From NCBI GenBank assembly GCA_000406005.1, contig ASZN01000009.1, positions 90,357 through 122,900 of the forward strand: a stretch of 32,544 nucleotides of DNA, in the 5' to 3' direction. The first letter of the stretch is position 1. Every line of letters begins with the position of its first letter. Both the position numbers and the translations under genes were made by a program. Below the pieces are notes generated by a model. That model searched no databases. It was given only the letters and a program-made list of their open reading frames with translations, and had not been told where the DNA came from. This DNA comes from Candidatus Poribacteria bacterium WGA-3G (GTDB lineage Bacteria; Poribacteria; WGA-4E; WGA-3G). This document shows positions 1 to 7,938 of the stretch, piece after piece.

Positions 1-6
1 AAGGGT

Positions 7-47
7 GGTAGAGAACACCCGCAAGCGCGGGGTCGTAAATCTCTACC
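7..47. repeat. long imperfect hairpin near window edge
   Basis: GGTAGAGA at 7-14 pairs exactly with TCTCTACC at 40-47, and inside it ACCC at 17-20 can pair with GGGT at 30-33. The element lies in non-coding sequence upstream of the first gene. It could be a dispersed palindromic repeat or a structured leader; nothing here decides between these. Confidence 0.4.
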
Positions 48-124
48 AGCAGATACGAATATGATACCACAATTACAAGCAAAAGTCATTTTTTTTTCAC
101 ACAAACCGCTAACCGCTACTACAT

Positions 125-149
125 CCCCCAGCTAAAGCAAGGGGGTTTT
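125..149 (+). terminator. possible rho-independent terminator
   Basis: CCCCC at 125-129 pairs with GGGGG at 141-145, with an inner GC/GC pair around a TAAA loop, followed by TTTT. It would end a plus-strand transcript entering from outside the window. The T-run is only four long, and the same shape could be a dispersed repeat, so the call is weak. Confidence 0.35.
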
Positions 150-161
150 GTAGCGGAAGAT

Positions 162-190
162 TTGATAAGTTAACACTGTTCATTTATTTA
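162..190 (+). promoter_or_regulatory. candidate sigma70-type promoter
   Basis: TTGATA at 162-167 and TATTTA at 185-190 are separated by 17 bases and lie about 40 bases upstream of the lipoprotein start at 228. The -35 box is close to consensus and the -10 box is two bases off. This is a pattern match only, in AT-rich sequence where chance matches are common. Confidence 0.3.
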
Positions 191-227
191 TCTATGTTAA
201 TATATGCAAACCCGACAGGAGAAAAAA

Positions 228-1898
228 ATGAAGAAGCGAAACCTACTCCACAAACACTTTCTTTCCGCAGCTAAGTGCATAAGACGTTATCGACAGAGAC
301 TATTTTTAACATTGGTTCTCAGTGCCTGTCTGTCCAGCTGTTCGGGACGATCTAACCAAGAGGTTGTTCCAACAATGATGTCTGCTCCCACGGAGCTCAC
401 TTTTCAACAGCACAAGGTCGAAACCAACACTGCAAAACACCAGACTGTTTTGACAGGCTTTATTCTGGGTAGTGATTTCGCCGAACTTGCTGTGGTGAAC
501 GTTGACGCAGATGGTAACCGGCAGTTGCGCATTTACGCGTTCAGTGAGGGCACTTGGATATCTAAACTTGAAGTGCCACTACGTCCGGAAGTGCTGTTCG
601 TGGATGTTGCAAATATCGGTGGACGCGATCGGTTAATCAGCTACGAGCAGGGGCGTCTGAATTGGTTTGACCCCGACTCGGCGACAGAACAAGCACTGCT
701 TGAGGTCACTACAAATTACAAGGCGGCGAAAGATGGCGGAATCCCCTACGTTGACATCAGTCGAGACGTAAACCGAGATGGTCTTGATGATTTGGTAGTG
801 CCAGACCTTGACGGTTTCTGGATCGCCACGCAATTGCGCGACGGATCGTTCACTGACCCGATAAAACTCGGACCGCCCGACCCGTTTCTCGACGAAGTTG
901 CCTTGGACCCTTCCGGCAATTACCGAGAGGTCGGGATAACGCCTTTAACCGTCCTCTGGTATCTGAGTCGCTTCCACCAGATGGACTATGACCAAGATGG
1001 ACGCAGCGATCTCGTGTTTTGGAACGCGGACCATTTCGAGGTCTATCGTCAAGCGGCTGACGGGACGTTCTCCACAACGGCAGAGACCTTCACTGTTGAT
1101 ATTCCATTTGACACTGACGGTGCCTACTCAATCGCTTTTGACTTCAGCGGCGAGAATATGTTCTCGCTCATCTTTGGATTCAGAAAGAACACGAAACGGA
1201 GGGTGCTGCACACGTTTCGAGAGCTGAATGGCGATAGCGTTTCCGACTTGGTCATCCACACGTTAGAGGGACGGAGCCTTGGAAAACAACGCAGCGTGTA
1301 TGAGGTACATTTCGGCACGTCAACACCCAACGGAACTGTGTTCGCGCAGGATGTCGGCATGACCATTCGACCGCGAGGGACCGCTGGGGGGTTGCAGCCT
1401 TGGGGCTATTCGTCGCAGTGGTTCCAAGATCTCGATGGAGATGGTAATATCGACATTCTGTTCAAAGACGTAAAGACAGGGCTTGTTGGGATGAGCCGCG
1501 CGATGGTCGGAAAGTCAATCGCAATAGATCTCGAGTTCTATCGCATGGAAAACGACAAGCTCCCCGACAAACCGACGACTGTGCGTAAAATCAGGCCGGA
1601 CTTAGACATTTTGGAAACGGATAGGGTCTTCTTTCCAGTGGTCCTAGTTGGCGATGTGAACGGTGACGGACGCTCAGACTTGCTGGTTGGAAAGCACTGG
1701 GAAGAGCTGCACATCTTTCTCGGTGTACCGGGACCTGAATTGTTCGCTCGGAAACCTCGAAAGGTCGCAGTCGCTATGCCTAACGATGAGCGAAATGCTC
1801 GATTGGTAGATCTTAACAAGGACAACAAGCAGGACCTTCTAATACATTATTCGTCCACCACTGATCCACATCGGGTGGCACTATTGATCGCCCAATGA
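228..1898 (+). CDS. FG-GAP/VCBS-repeat lipoprotein
   Basis: A secreted lipoprotein with FG-GAP/VCBS-type beta-propeller repeats, 556 residues. The start at 228 is chosen because AGGAG lies just upstream; the in-frame ATG at 204 is upstream of that site. Basic residues are followed by a hydrophobic stretch and two possible lipobox cysteines, LSAC near residue 34 and LSSC near 38, so lipid anchoring is likely. At least five calcium-loop-like motifs of the form DxDxDGxxDL occur: DVNRDGLDDL, DYDQDGRSDL, DLDGDGNIDI, DVNGDGRSDL and a degenerate DLNKDNKQDL at the C-terminus. Such repeats form propeller blades in extracellular binding proteins; the ligand cannot be told. The stop is followed by a 72-base gap to the next plus-strand gene, with which it may be co-transcribed. 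Confidence 0.85.
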   Translation: MKKRNLLHKHFLSAAKCIRRYRQRLFLTLVLSACLSSCSGRSNQEVVPTMMSAPTELTFQQHKVETNTAKHQTVLTGFILGSDFAELAVVNVDADGNRQLRIYAFSEGTWISKLEVPLRPEVLFVDVANIGGRDRLISYEQGRLNWFDPDSATEQALLEVTTNYKAAKDGGIPYVDISRDVNRDGLDDLVVPDLDGFWIATQLRDGSFTDPIKLGPPDPFLDEVALDPSGNYREVGITPLTVLWYLSRFHQMDYDQDGRSDLVFWNADHFEVYRQAADGTFSTTAETFTVDIPFDTDGAYSIAFDFSGENMFSLIFGFRKNTKRRVLHTFRELNGDSVSDLVIHTLEGRSLGKQRSVYEVHFGTSTPNGTVFAQDVGMTIRPRGTAGGLQPWGYSSQWFQDLDGDGNIDILFKDVKTGLVGMSRAMVGKSIAIDLEFYRMENDKLPDKPTTVRKIRPDLDILETDRVFFPVVLVGDVNGDGRSDLLVGKHWEELHIFLGVPGPELFARKPRKVAVAMPNDERNARLVDLNKDNKQDLLIHYSSTTDPHRVALLIAQ

Positions 1899-1970
1899 AT
1901 AAAATGGATAGTTTATTTACTTTAAAATCGGTTTCCTGAATGGGGACCAATTTATTCAAGGAGAAAAGCG

Positions 1971-2534
1971 ATGAAACGCACAATGTTTTGGCTAATCTGT
2001 ATTTTTGTAGGAATGATTCTCAGTTTCTCAGTTCAGGCACAAGAATCGAATCTCACCAAAGATTTTGGTATTGGCCTTCAAGGAGCGACACCGGAATTTG
2101 GTGGGGTCAGTTTTCGCTATACTGGACTGGCACCCGTGTATTTTCAGACCGTTGGTCGTTTTATTTTCAGTGATGAAAATAGCGATCACATGTTAGGTGC
2201 AGGCATTTCGTATGCCATATTTGAACATCAAAGCAGATGGAACCTATCCCGACTCTATTTTACGTTAGAAGGTGCTTGGCGGTACGAAAGCGGGATGGAC
2301 ACCATTACCCCGGAACCCGAGATTAGCACGCAGGGCGAAAAAACGAGAGACTACACTACCACGACGTTAGGTGGTGGAATCGCCTTTGGTGGCGAACTTG
2401 TGTTTTCACTTGGCGGGATCCCTCTCGGTTTGAACGTGGAAGTCGGTCAAGGATTTGGTAGGGAAGAAACTAACTCCGAATCTAAAGGTCTCGCTGGCGT
2501 GTACGTCGGAATGGGCATACACGCCTATTTCTAA
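1971..2534 (+). CDS. small outer-membrane beta-barrel-like protein
   Basis: A 187-residue exported protein of no family I can name. AAGGAG sits about eight bases before the ATG. Residues 1-24 form a clear Sec signal peptide ending SVQA before QESN. The mature part is rich in glycine and alternating aromatic/polar residues (GGVSFRYTGLAPVYF, TTTTLGGGIAFGGELVFSLGG) and ends in GVYVGMGIHAYF. A C-terminal phenylalanine in an amphipathic last strand is the usual sign of BAM-dependent outer-membrane barrels. Its length suits an eight-stranded barrel of the OmpW/OmpX size class, but no sequence signature of those families is evident. It follows the FG-GAP lipoprotein on the same strand. Function unknown. 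Confidence 0.75.
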   Translation: MKRTMFWLICIFVGMILSFSVQAQESNLTKDFGIGLQGATPEFGGVSFRYTGLAPVYFQTVGRFIFSDENSDHMLGAGISYAIFEHQSRWNLSRLYFTLEGAWRYESGMDTITPEPEISTQGEKTRDYTTTTLGGGIAFGGELVFSLGGIPLGLNVEVGQGFGREETNSESKGLAGVYVGMGIHAYF

Positions 2535-2575
2535 CGTGAACTTAATACGAGGACTTGCGAGATGGAAGGCTGGAG

Positions 2576-2613
2576 GATTGGAAGGTGGGAAGACCTTTTC
2601 CACCCTTCCAATC
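2576..2613. terminator. hairpin between convergent genes
   Basis: GATTGGAAGG at 2576-2585 pairs with CCTTCCAATC at 2604-2613, with a few further pairs and a small bulge inside. It lies in the 154-base gap between the convergent beta-barrel and PhyH genes, so it could terminate both. It lacks a good T-run, and GGAAGG-rich sequence also occurs near 9531 and 26030, so it may instead be a dispersed repeat. Confidence 0.4.
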
Positions 2614-2688
2614 TTCCACCGCGCAGTCAAACGCTTCCCCGCTTTGCGTTCCTTTCTTTTTCCCGCGATCATCAGTAGCCTATGCTAT

Positions 2689-3594
2689 TCAACCCGACCT
2701 CTGCGCCTGCTGCGCCGAGACTTGTGCCTCCCATTCCTCAAAAGTCGGCTTGGACCCTTGCGTAAGTACAACGAGTGGCACTCTACCACCTGCCAGTGCT
2801 TTGTCCTTCACGAATTTAGCGGCTTCACGCTGTTCAGCAGTCAAATCAGCGCAGTCGGGTGTAGGAAAGTAGCGGAAGTCGATGCTCCAGCGGGATTTCC
2901 GCGTCGTGTTTACTTTACTGGTATGTACGCAGAGATTTGACATAAACAGTGCACCACCGGGTTTAAGGGGGATAGGCACCGGTGTGCCACGCGTCTCAAC
3001 ATCCTCCTCCATCCGGACGTTTGAATCTGCGCCGCGCGCGCCGTCCAATAGACCCCAACGGTGGCTGCCCGGAATGACCCAGCAACACCCATTTTCGACT
3101 GTCGCTTCGACCAACGGTACCCACACCGTAACCATGTGCAGACCTCCAGTGTGCTTCTCCTTCTTTCCGATGGTTGACTGGTCGAGATACTGGCTATCTT
3201 GGTGCCACGGGAACGAGGTAATCACGCTTCTGGGGAGCTTCGTCCGTAGCGCAGGCGTGCCGATATTCGAGACTTCTGGACCCAAGAGGAGGCGGAGCAC
3301 ATCAAGAACACCGGGGAGGTTGTAGAGATCGTAAAACTCACGTCCGAACATACCAAAAGACCAGTTGCGTGGGAGTATGTCTAATTCTTCGCAGATTGCG
3401 GCATATCGCCTCTCAAAAGATTCATTCTCATAGCGCGACGATAACTTGCCTTCCGTATACAATTCATTGCCATAGGTATCAACCTTTGCCTTGATGAAGT
3501 CGCGGACCGGATCTAAATCCCGGTTATCAATAATGTCTTTGAGGACTACATAACCATCACGTTCATAAGAGATTTTGATTTCTTGATCTGTCAT
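2689..3594 (-). CDS. phytanoyl-CoA dioxygenase (PhyH) family oxygenase
   Basis: A cytoplasmic Fe(II)/2-oxoglutarate dioxygenase of the PhyH family, 301 residues, a usual length. The iron-binding facial triad is visible: H131 and D133 in the WHQD motif and H224 in NLCVHTS, with R235 placed to bind 2-oxoglutarate. GCCWVIPGSHRWG (170-181) is the typical family core strand and turn. The longer reading frame opens at 3615, but AAAGGAG lies within those first codons, eight bases before the ATG at 3594, so 3594 is the start. Substrate is unknown: PhyH proteins are heavily expanded in sponge-associated and marine bacteria and hydroxylate varied small molecules. It is divergent from the peptidase S51 gene and convergent with the beta-barrel gene, so it is probably transcribed alone. 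Confidence 0.9.
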   Translation of the reverse strand: MTDQEIKISYERDGYVVLKDIIDNRDLDPVRDFIKAKVDTYGNELYTEGKLSSRYENESFERRYAAICEELDILPRNWSFGMFGREFYDLYNLPGVLDVLRLLLGPEVSNIGTPALRTKLPRSVITSFPWHQDSQYLDQSTIGKKEKHTGGLHMVTVWVPLVEATVENGCCWVIPGSHRWGLLDGARGADSNVRMEEDVETRGTPVPIPLKPGGALFMSNLCVHTSKVNTTRKSRWSIDFRYFPTPDCADLTAEQREAAKFVKDKALAGGRVPLVVLTQGSKPTFEEWEAQVSAQQAQRSG

Positions 3595-3746
3595 CAGTTG
3601 AACTCCTTTCAGCACTATTGCACAATCTGAAAAGATATGTTATCATGAATGCCCAGCAGACGCAATATAATTGGCTGCTATAGACAGGTTTCCGTCGCTA
3701 CGCGACTGAAGAGATTTTTGAAGTCTTCAAGGTTTCTATGTAAAAT

Positions 3747-3775
3747 CCGGTTCGGTTGCAAACCGAACCTACCGG
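3747..3775. repeat. palindromic repeat CCGG-TTCGGTT / AACCGAA-CCTA-CCGG
   Basis: TTCGGTT at 3751-3757 and AACCGAA at 3761-3767 pair around GCA; the outer CCGG at 3747-3750 and 3772-3775 also pair, leaving CCTA as a one-sided bulge. The same arms and bulge recur at 7749-7835 around a much longer loop. It lies in the PhyH/S51 divergent gap and ends about 17 bases before the Shine-Dalgarno site of the S51 gene. Confidence 0.7.
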
Positions 3776-3803
3776 GCCTGGGGCCTGCGTCGGAGGTAAT
3801 TTA

Positions 3804-4553
3804 GTGAAAATAACGCGGAAGATTGTTGCAATCGGTGGTGGCGAACTTAAAACGTTGGAAACCGCCGACATCGACAAGCGAATTATTGAGTTAACCGGTA
3901 AAACACGACCCAAGGCCCTCTTTATTCCAACCGCCAGTGGTGATGCTGAGGGATACGTGGAGACCTTCGAGGCGTGTTACGGTCAGGATTTCGGATGTCA
4001 AACGCGCGTTCTCAAACTAATTCAGAATCCGCCTGCATTTGAGAAGATGTCAGCACTGGTATTGGATTCGGATCTGATTTATGTCGGTGGTGGGAACACC
4101 TATAGCATGATGAAAATATGGCGGCGATTGAAATTGGATACTGTGTTAGCGGAGGCAGCGTCCCGCGGCATTGTCCTATCCGGACTCAGCGCAGGTGCAA
4201 TCTGCTGGTTCAAATACGGTCACAGTGATTCTCGCTCCTTCTCGGAGAACGTAGCGTGGGATTATATCCGTGTCAGCGGATTGGGATTCATCAATGCTGT
4301 ATACTGTCCGCACTATCACCATGAGAGACGGGAAGATTCCTTTTCAAAGATGATTGCAAAGCGGGGTGGTATCGGCATCGCTTGTGACAACAACGCCGCG
4401 ATTGAGATTGTCGGAGACCATTACCGCGTGCTGACCTCTACGCCGAATGCAAAGGCATACAAACTCTTCAAGCGTAAGGGGCGCGCCATTGTTACGGAAT
4501 TACCTCAAGATAGCGAATATATCCCTTTAAGCGACCTCTTGAGCCGAAAATAA
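3804..4553 (+). CDS. peptidase S51 family (peptidase E / cyanophycinase-like)
   Basis: A 249-residue class-I glutamine-amidotransferase-fold serine peptidase of family S51. The nucleophile is S129 in GLSAGA after a beta strand, the family signature. H170 in VYCPHYHHE aligns in position with the catalytic histidine of peptidase E, and D142 in GHSDS is 13 residues after the serine, close to the spacing of the E. coli triad. The YVGGGNTY motif (93-100) is also typical. GGAGG at 3792-3796 points to GTG at 3804 as the start; the frame runs upstream to 3756 only through the palindromic repeat. Known members cleave Asp-X dipeptides or process cyanophycin; the substrate here is open. The stop is 10 bases before the next gene, so the two form an operon. 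Confidence 0.85.
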   Translation: MKITRKIVAIGGGELKTLETADIDKRIIELTGKTRPKALFIPTASGDAEGYVETFEACYGQDFGCQTRVLKLIQNPPAFEKMSALVLDSDLIYVGGGNTYSMMKIWRRLKLDTVLAEAASRGIVLSGLSAGAICWFKYGHSDSRSFSENVAWDYIRVSGLGFINAVYCPHYHHERREDSFSKMIAKRGGIGIACDNNAAIEIVGDHYRVLTSTPNAKAYKLFKRKGRAIVTELPQDSEYIPLSDLLSRK

Positions 4554-4563
4554 AGGAGACAAC

Positions 4564-5697
4564 ATGAAAATTACCGACGTGAAAGCAATGACATTAAAGG
4601 GTTACAAACAGTGGAACTACGTCCAGATTGAAACCGATGAGGGATTAACAGGGATCGGAGAGGCACACCCCGGCGCAGGCATCGCTGAAATTATCCTGCA
4701 ATTCAAGAACAGGCTTGTCGGTGCGGACCCGAGAAACATAGAACCGCTCTACAACCGATTGATTGGCGCTGCGAGCAACCGTTATGCGATGGGTCTATCG
4801 GCAATCGGTGGGATAGAAACCGCGTTGTGGGACCTGCTTGGAAAAAGCCTCGGTGTGCCAGTCTATCAGTTGTTAGGTGGGAAATATCGGGACCGGATTC
4901 GGCTTTATGCAGATGTTGGACATGGACGCGGAAATACACCCGAAGGATGGGCAAAGCGCGCCAGAGAAGGTGTTGAAGACGGTTACCAAGCAATTAAGTT
5001 CGACATTGATAACTCCGCAAACGAACTCAAGCAGGATGCGGTCAATCGGGAGCTCAGTACAGCAGAATTGCAGAAAATGACATCGCTGGTCGCCGCTGCG
5101 AGAGAGGCTGCGGGTGACGGCATCGACATCAGTATCGACTGTCATAGCCTGTTCAGTGTCCACTCGGCGATGAAACTTGCGGAACGTTTAGAGCCGTTTG
5201 ATCTAATGTTCTTGGAAGATCCTGTACCGAACGACAACGTCGAAGCGATGGCGAAAGTCAGTACCTCCACTTCTATCCCGATCTGTACGGGTGAATTCCT
5301 GTTTCGTCGAGACGGTTTCAGAGAGTTGATCCAGACGCAAGCCTGCGATATGCTCCATGTTGATGTGTCTGGAACAGGTGGGATACTTGAGGCGAAGAAG
5401 ATCGCAGATTTGGCAGACCTCTATTATATGCCGTTTGCGGCGCATAACATTACATCCCCTATCGGGATGACCGCGACGGCGCATGTGTGTGCTGCGGTGC
5501 GGAATTTCATCGTCATGGAACTTCCGTATCATGCCGATCAGGTGGATTGGCGATGGGATCTCGCAATTTCCGAGGAACCGCTCATGCAAGACAACGCATT
5601 TGTGCTACCGGAGCAGCCGGGATTGGGTGTCGAAATCAACGCGGATGTCGCGAGGGAACATCTAATGCCCGGATCCGATCTCTTCGGTATATCGTAG
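4564..5697 (+). CDS. mandelate racemase/muconate lactonizing enzyme family, probable acid-sugar dehydratase
   Basis: A 377-residue enolase-superfamily enzyme. The N-terminal capping domain runs to about residue 110, and the barrel carries K145 in AIKFD, metal ligands D192, E218 (LEDP) and E244 (TGE), and H294 in FAAHN. The D-x-H arrangement at 192-194 (DCH) is the one seen in galactonate dehydratase, where the histidine acts as general acid, so dehydration of an acid sugar is the best guess. Related members are racemases or act on mannonate, rhamnonate and others, and the sequence does not decide the substrate. AAAGGAG precedes the ATG. It follows the S51 peptidase by 10 bases. No strong terminator is seen before the convergent DUF6785-like gene, only a five-pair GAGTG/CACTC hairpin. 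Confidence 0.9.
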   Translation: MKITDVKAMTLKGYKQWNYVQIETDEGLTGIGEAHPGAGIAEIILQFKNRLVGADPRNIEPLYNRLIGAASNRYAMGLSAIGGIETALWDLLGKSLGVPVYQLLGGKYRDRIRLYADVGHGRGNTPEGWAKRAREGVEDGYQAIKFDIDNSANELKQDAVNRELSTAELQKMTSLVAAAREAAGDGIDISIDCHSLFSVHSAMKLAERLEPFDLMFLEDPVPNDNVEAMAKVSTSTSIPICTGEFLFRRDGFRELIQTQACDMLHVDVSGTGGILEAKKIADLADLYYMPFAAHNITSPIGMTATAHVCAAVRNFIVMELPYHADQVDWRWDLAISEEPLMQDNAFVLPEQPGLGVEINADVAREHLMPGSDLFGIS

Positions 5698-5778
5698 ATA
5701 TTTTGCGTTTATTTTTTGATCTTGAGAGTTCCCCTTTCCGCCACGCGAGTGCGTGAACACTCTTATTGTAAAAAAAAA

Positions 5779-7692
5779 TCATCCGGGTAATGCGCCTTGG
5801 TAATTGACACCGGTGAACATCCCAAGTACCATCCAGAACCCGACGATGCCGAACTCGCCTATGATCAATCCCATAAAGAGGGGTCGGAATCTCCGATAGT
5901 ATCCGATGCCGCCTGATTTCAGTGCCAAGTACTTCAAAAACCAACCTATACACATACAAGACCAGAGGAAGTAGGATGAATAGACCGCACCCATCACGTA
6001 CCCAATCGGGTGAAGTTGCCACCACATGAATTGACGCTGCATAATCAGTAGAAAGCCGGTGATGCCGGCACCTAAGAGCATGCTGTAGGCCTCGTCCAAT
6101 TTCATGTCTTTCGGATACTGAATCAGGGAAACCATGTGATTGAAATACCTTGGCGCACCGATGAAGGGACCCCTTTGCAGATTCAAGCCGCCTTTTTCAT
6201 AAATCAGGGGTAGCGATGCAGCGTAGGAGACACCGATGGCAACAACAATGGCAAGTACCATCGCGGTGAGGACGCTTCTTCGTTTCAGTCGAAACGGGTC
6301 TGCGGCTTTGAATCCGTGTAGTACACTCGGCATCAAAATACCACCCCAGTCGCGCATCATCACCCGCTGAAACCCTAAGAGGGACAAACTGCTTGCGTTT
6401 ATGATTCTTGAACCGGCGATGATTTCAAAGTATTCCACAGGATACATCGGTGCCTGAATCAGTAGCATGCCACCGTTGACGACCATCCACGACAACGCGG
6501 TAGAAGCAATCAAGAAGAGTGCGATAATACTACAGGCGACCCATAGCGACATACCTGCATAGACGCACAGTCCTGCGAGCAATATGAAACTGAAAATCGT
6601 TCCGAGAACTGCCCACCTATAGGGTAATACCTCATCTGAATCGTCTATCGTTGTGGACTTCGCAGATTCCAGAAAGGTCCGCCGTAGAAGGTCTCCGATA
6701 TGTCTGCGACTGTTAATCAGGAAAGCGAGCACCATGACACAATATGCAGCCATCGTCTGTCCTCTCGCTGAGATCCACGGACTGATAGGGATCGCAAAAG
6801 CGTTGATGATGATGTACTGGAGTTTGAAGAATAGGAAGAAAAACCAGCAGCTAAACGACACCTCCATCGCCAGAAAATAGGTGATACCGATAACAGAAAA
6901 ATAGAGAAAGAATCGAAATTGGGGCCACCACCCCATCACGATCCACGGACGCTCGGTGAACGGCTTATAGAGGTCGTAACGATTTGGAATAGATGGTAGT
7001 GAGGGAACATACTCGTGTAGTCCGTTGAGCAGATGGAATACGGCGGCGATACCAAACCCTACCCAGACGAGCCGACTCGTGAAAAGACCAACCGTCCGTC
7101 CGTTCACTGAAGATTGCTGTACCATCTCTACAGGCACAGTGACAAGCGGAAAGATGAACCGTTCGCGTTCGACCCACTGTTTTCGGACGACAATTGAGAG
7201 GCAGATTATCAAGGCATAGAGCAAAAGGATAAAAATCGTCCAAACGATGAGCGGTTTTACCCAGAGTGCCCACGGCACAAGCGATTCTCCTTCGTAGAAA
7301 TCGGTAACGGCGTGCGTATCCCAGACAATTAGCCATTCGGGGAAGTGCGGGTGAAGCGTTTCTGCCCACTCGTTCTCAGGTGTCGCAAAATAGACGGGTG
7401 CCGCCAGATACGGGAGCAGGTATCCGATCATCCCTTTCGACGGGATCGCTGAACTGACCCCCATCATTACCCATATTACCATTAACTCCGCCGGACTCAG
7501 CACCGCGCGAGGTAATATCTGCTTTAAAAGCGGATTGACAATCAAAGTCAGAACAATCAGTGTAAAGACTGCGCCTAAAGGGAAATGGTTCCCAGAAATG
7601 TCAGTCCCTTGGAGGTAGTAGTCGTTATAAGGGGTGATCGCTGTTTGGACGATAACGAGAGCCAAACCGATCAGGATTGTTCTGACGCGCAT
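5779..7692 (-). CDS. polytopic membrane protein, DUF6785/DUF6784-like
   Basis: A 637-residue inner-membrane protein with roughly 12-14 hydrophobic segments spread over its length, starting at residues 5-25 and ending with one just before the C-terminus (MGLIIGEFGIVGFWMVLGMFTGV). The opening (signal-anchor, then NDYYLQGTDISGNHFPLGAVF) and the central VNGGMLLIQAPMYPVEYFEIIAG segment match what I recall of the DUF6785/DUF6784 proteins common in Poribacteria and Planctomycetes. Their function is not established; size and topology suit a transporter, and neighbouring sulfatase and sugar-acid enzymes would fit uptake of a carbohydrate product. AGAGGA lies upstream of the ATG. It is downstream of the sulfatase on the same strand, but a 246-base gap with a repeat separates them. 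Confidence 0.75.
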   Translation of the reverse strand: MRVRTILIGLALVIVQTAITPYNDYYLQGTDISGNHFPLGAVFTLIVLTLIVNPLLKQILPRAVLSPAELMVIWVMMGVSSAIPSKGMIGYLLPYLAAPVYFATPENEWAETLHPHFPEWLIVWDTHAVTDFYEGESLVPWALWVKPLIVWTIFILLLYALIICLSIVVRKQWVERERFIFPLVTVPVEMVQQSSVNGRTVGLFTSRLVWVGFGIAAVFHLLNGLHEYVPSLPSIPNRYDLYKPFTERPWIVMGWWPQFRFFLYFSVIGITYFLAMEVSFSCWFFFLFFKLQYIIINAFAIPISPWISARGQTMAAYCVMVLAFLINSRRHIGDLLRRTFLESAKSTTIDDSDEVLPYRWAVLGTIFSFILLAGLCVYAGMSLWVACSIIALFLIASTALSWMVVNGGMLLIQAPMYPVEYFEIIAGSRIINASSLSLLGFQRVMMRDWGGILMPSVLHGFKAADPFRLKRRSVLTAMVLAIVVAIGVSYAASLPLIYEKGGLNLQRGPFIGAPRYFNHMVSLIQYPKDMKLDEAYSMLLGAGITGFLLIMQRQFMWWQLHPIGYVMGAVYSSYFLWSCMCIGWFLKYLALKSGGIGYYRRFRPLFMGLIIGEFGIVGFWMVLGMFTGVNYQGALPG

Positions 7693-7748
7693 CTATTTTC
7701 CTCTATAGACATATCACCCTTAAATTAATTCGGTAATTTCTTGGCGAA

Positions 7749-7835
7749 GTCCGGTTCGGTTAGCAATGCAGATCGCATCTGGGGTTTTTGCTGGGGTGTT
7801 TCTTCTAGTACGCCGCAAAACCGAACCTACCGGAC
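7749..7835. repeat. same palindromic repeat as 3747-3775, with an expanded loop
   Basis: GTCCGG-TTCGGTT at 7749-7761 pairs with AACCGAA at 7819-7825 and CCGGAC at 7830-7835, again with the CCTA bulge. Where the 3747 copy has a three-base loop, this copy has about 57 bases, which include AATGCAGATCGCATCTGGG (7765-7783) and AGTACGCCGCAAA. A near-match to those two blocks lies at 32467-32500. It occupies the gap between the sulfatase and the DUF6785-like gene. Confidence 0.7.
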
Positions 7836-7938
7836 CTGGGGAAAATCGAAATTACCGATTTAAATAATTAAACTTCATCAAACCCCGCCTACAGAGGAGG
7901 TTGCGTAAGTCGTATAAAAAATTGAAACAGACAAAGCA

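Noticed and set aside
2455..2940. Plus-strand frame of 161 residues spanning the convergent gap
   Set aside because: It overlaps the beta-barrel gene in another frame and the PhyH gene in antisense, and translates through the intergenic hairpin.
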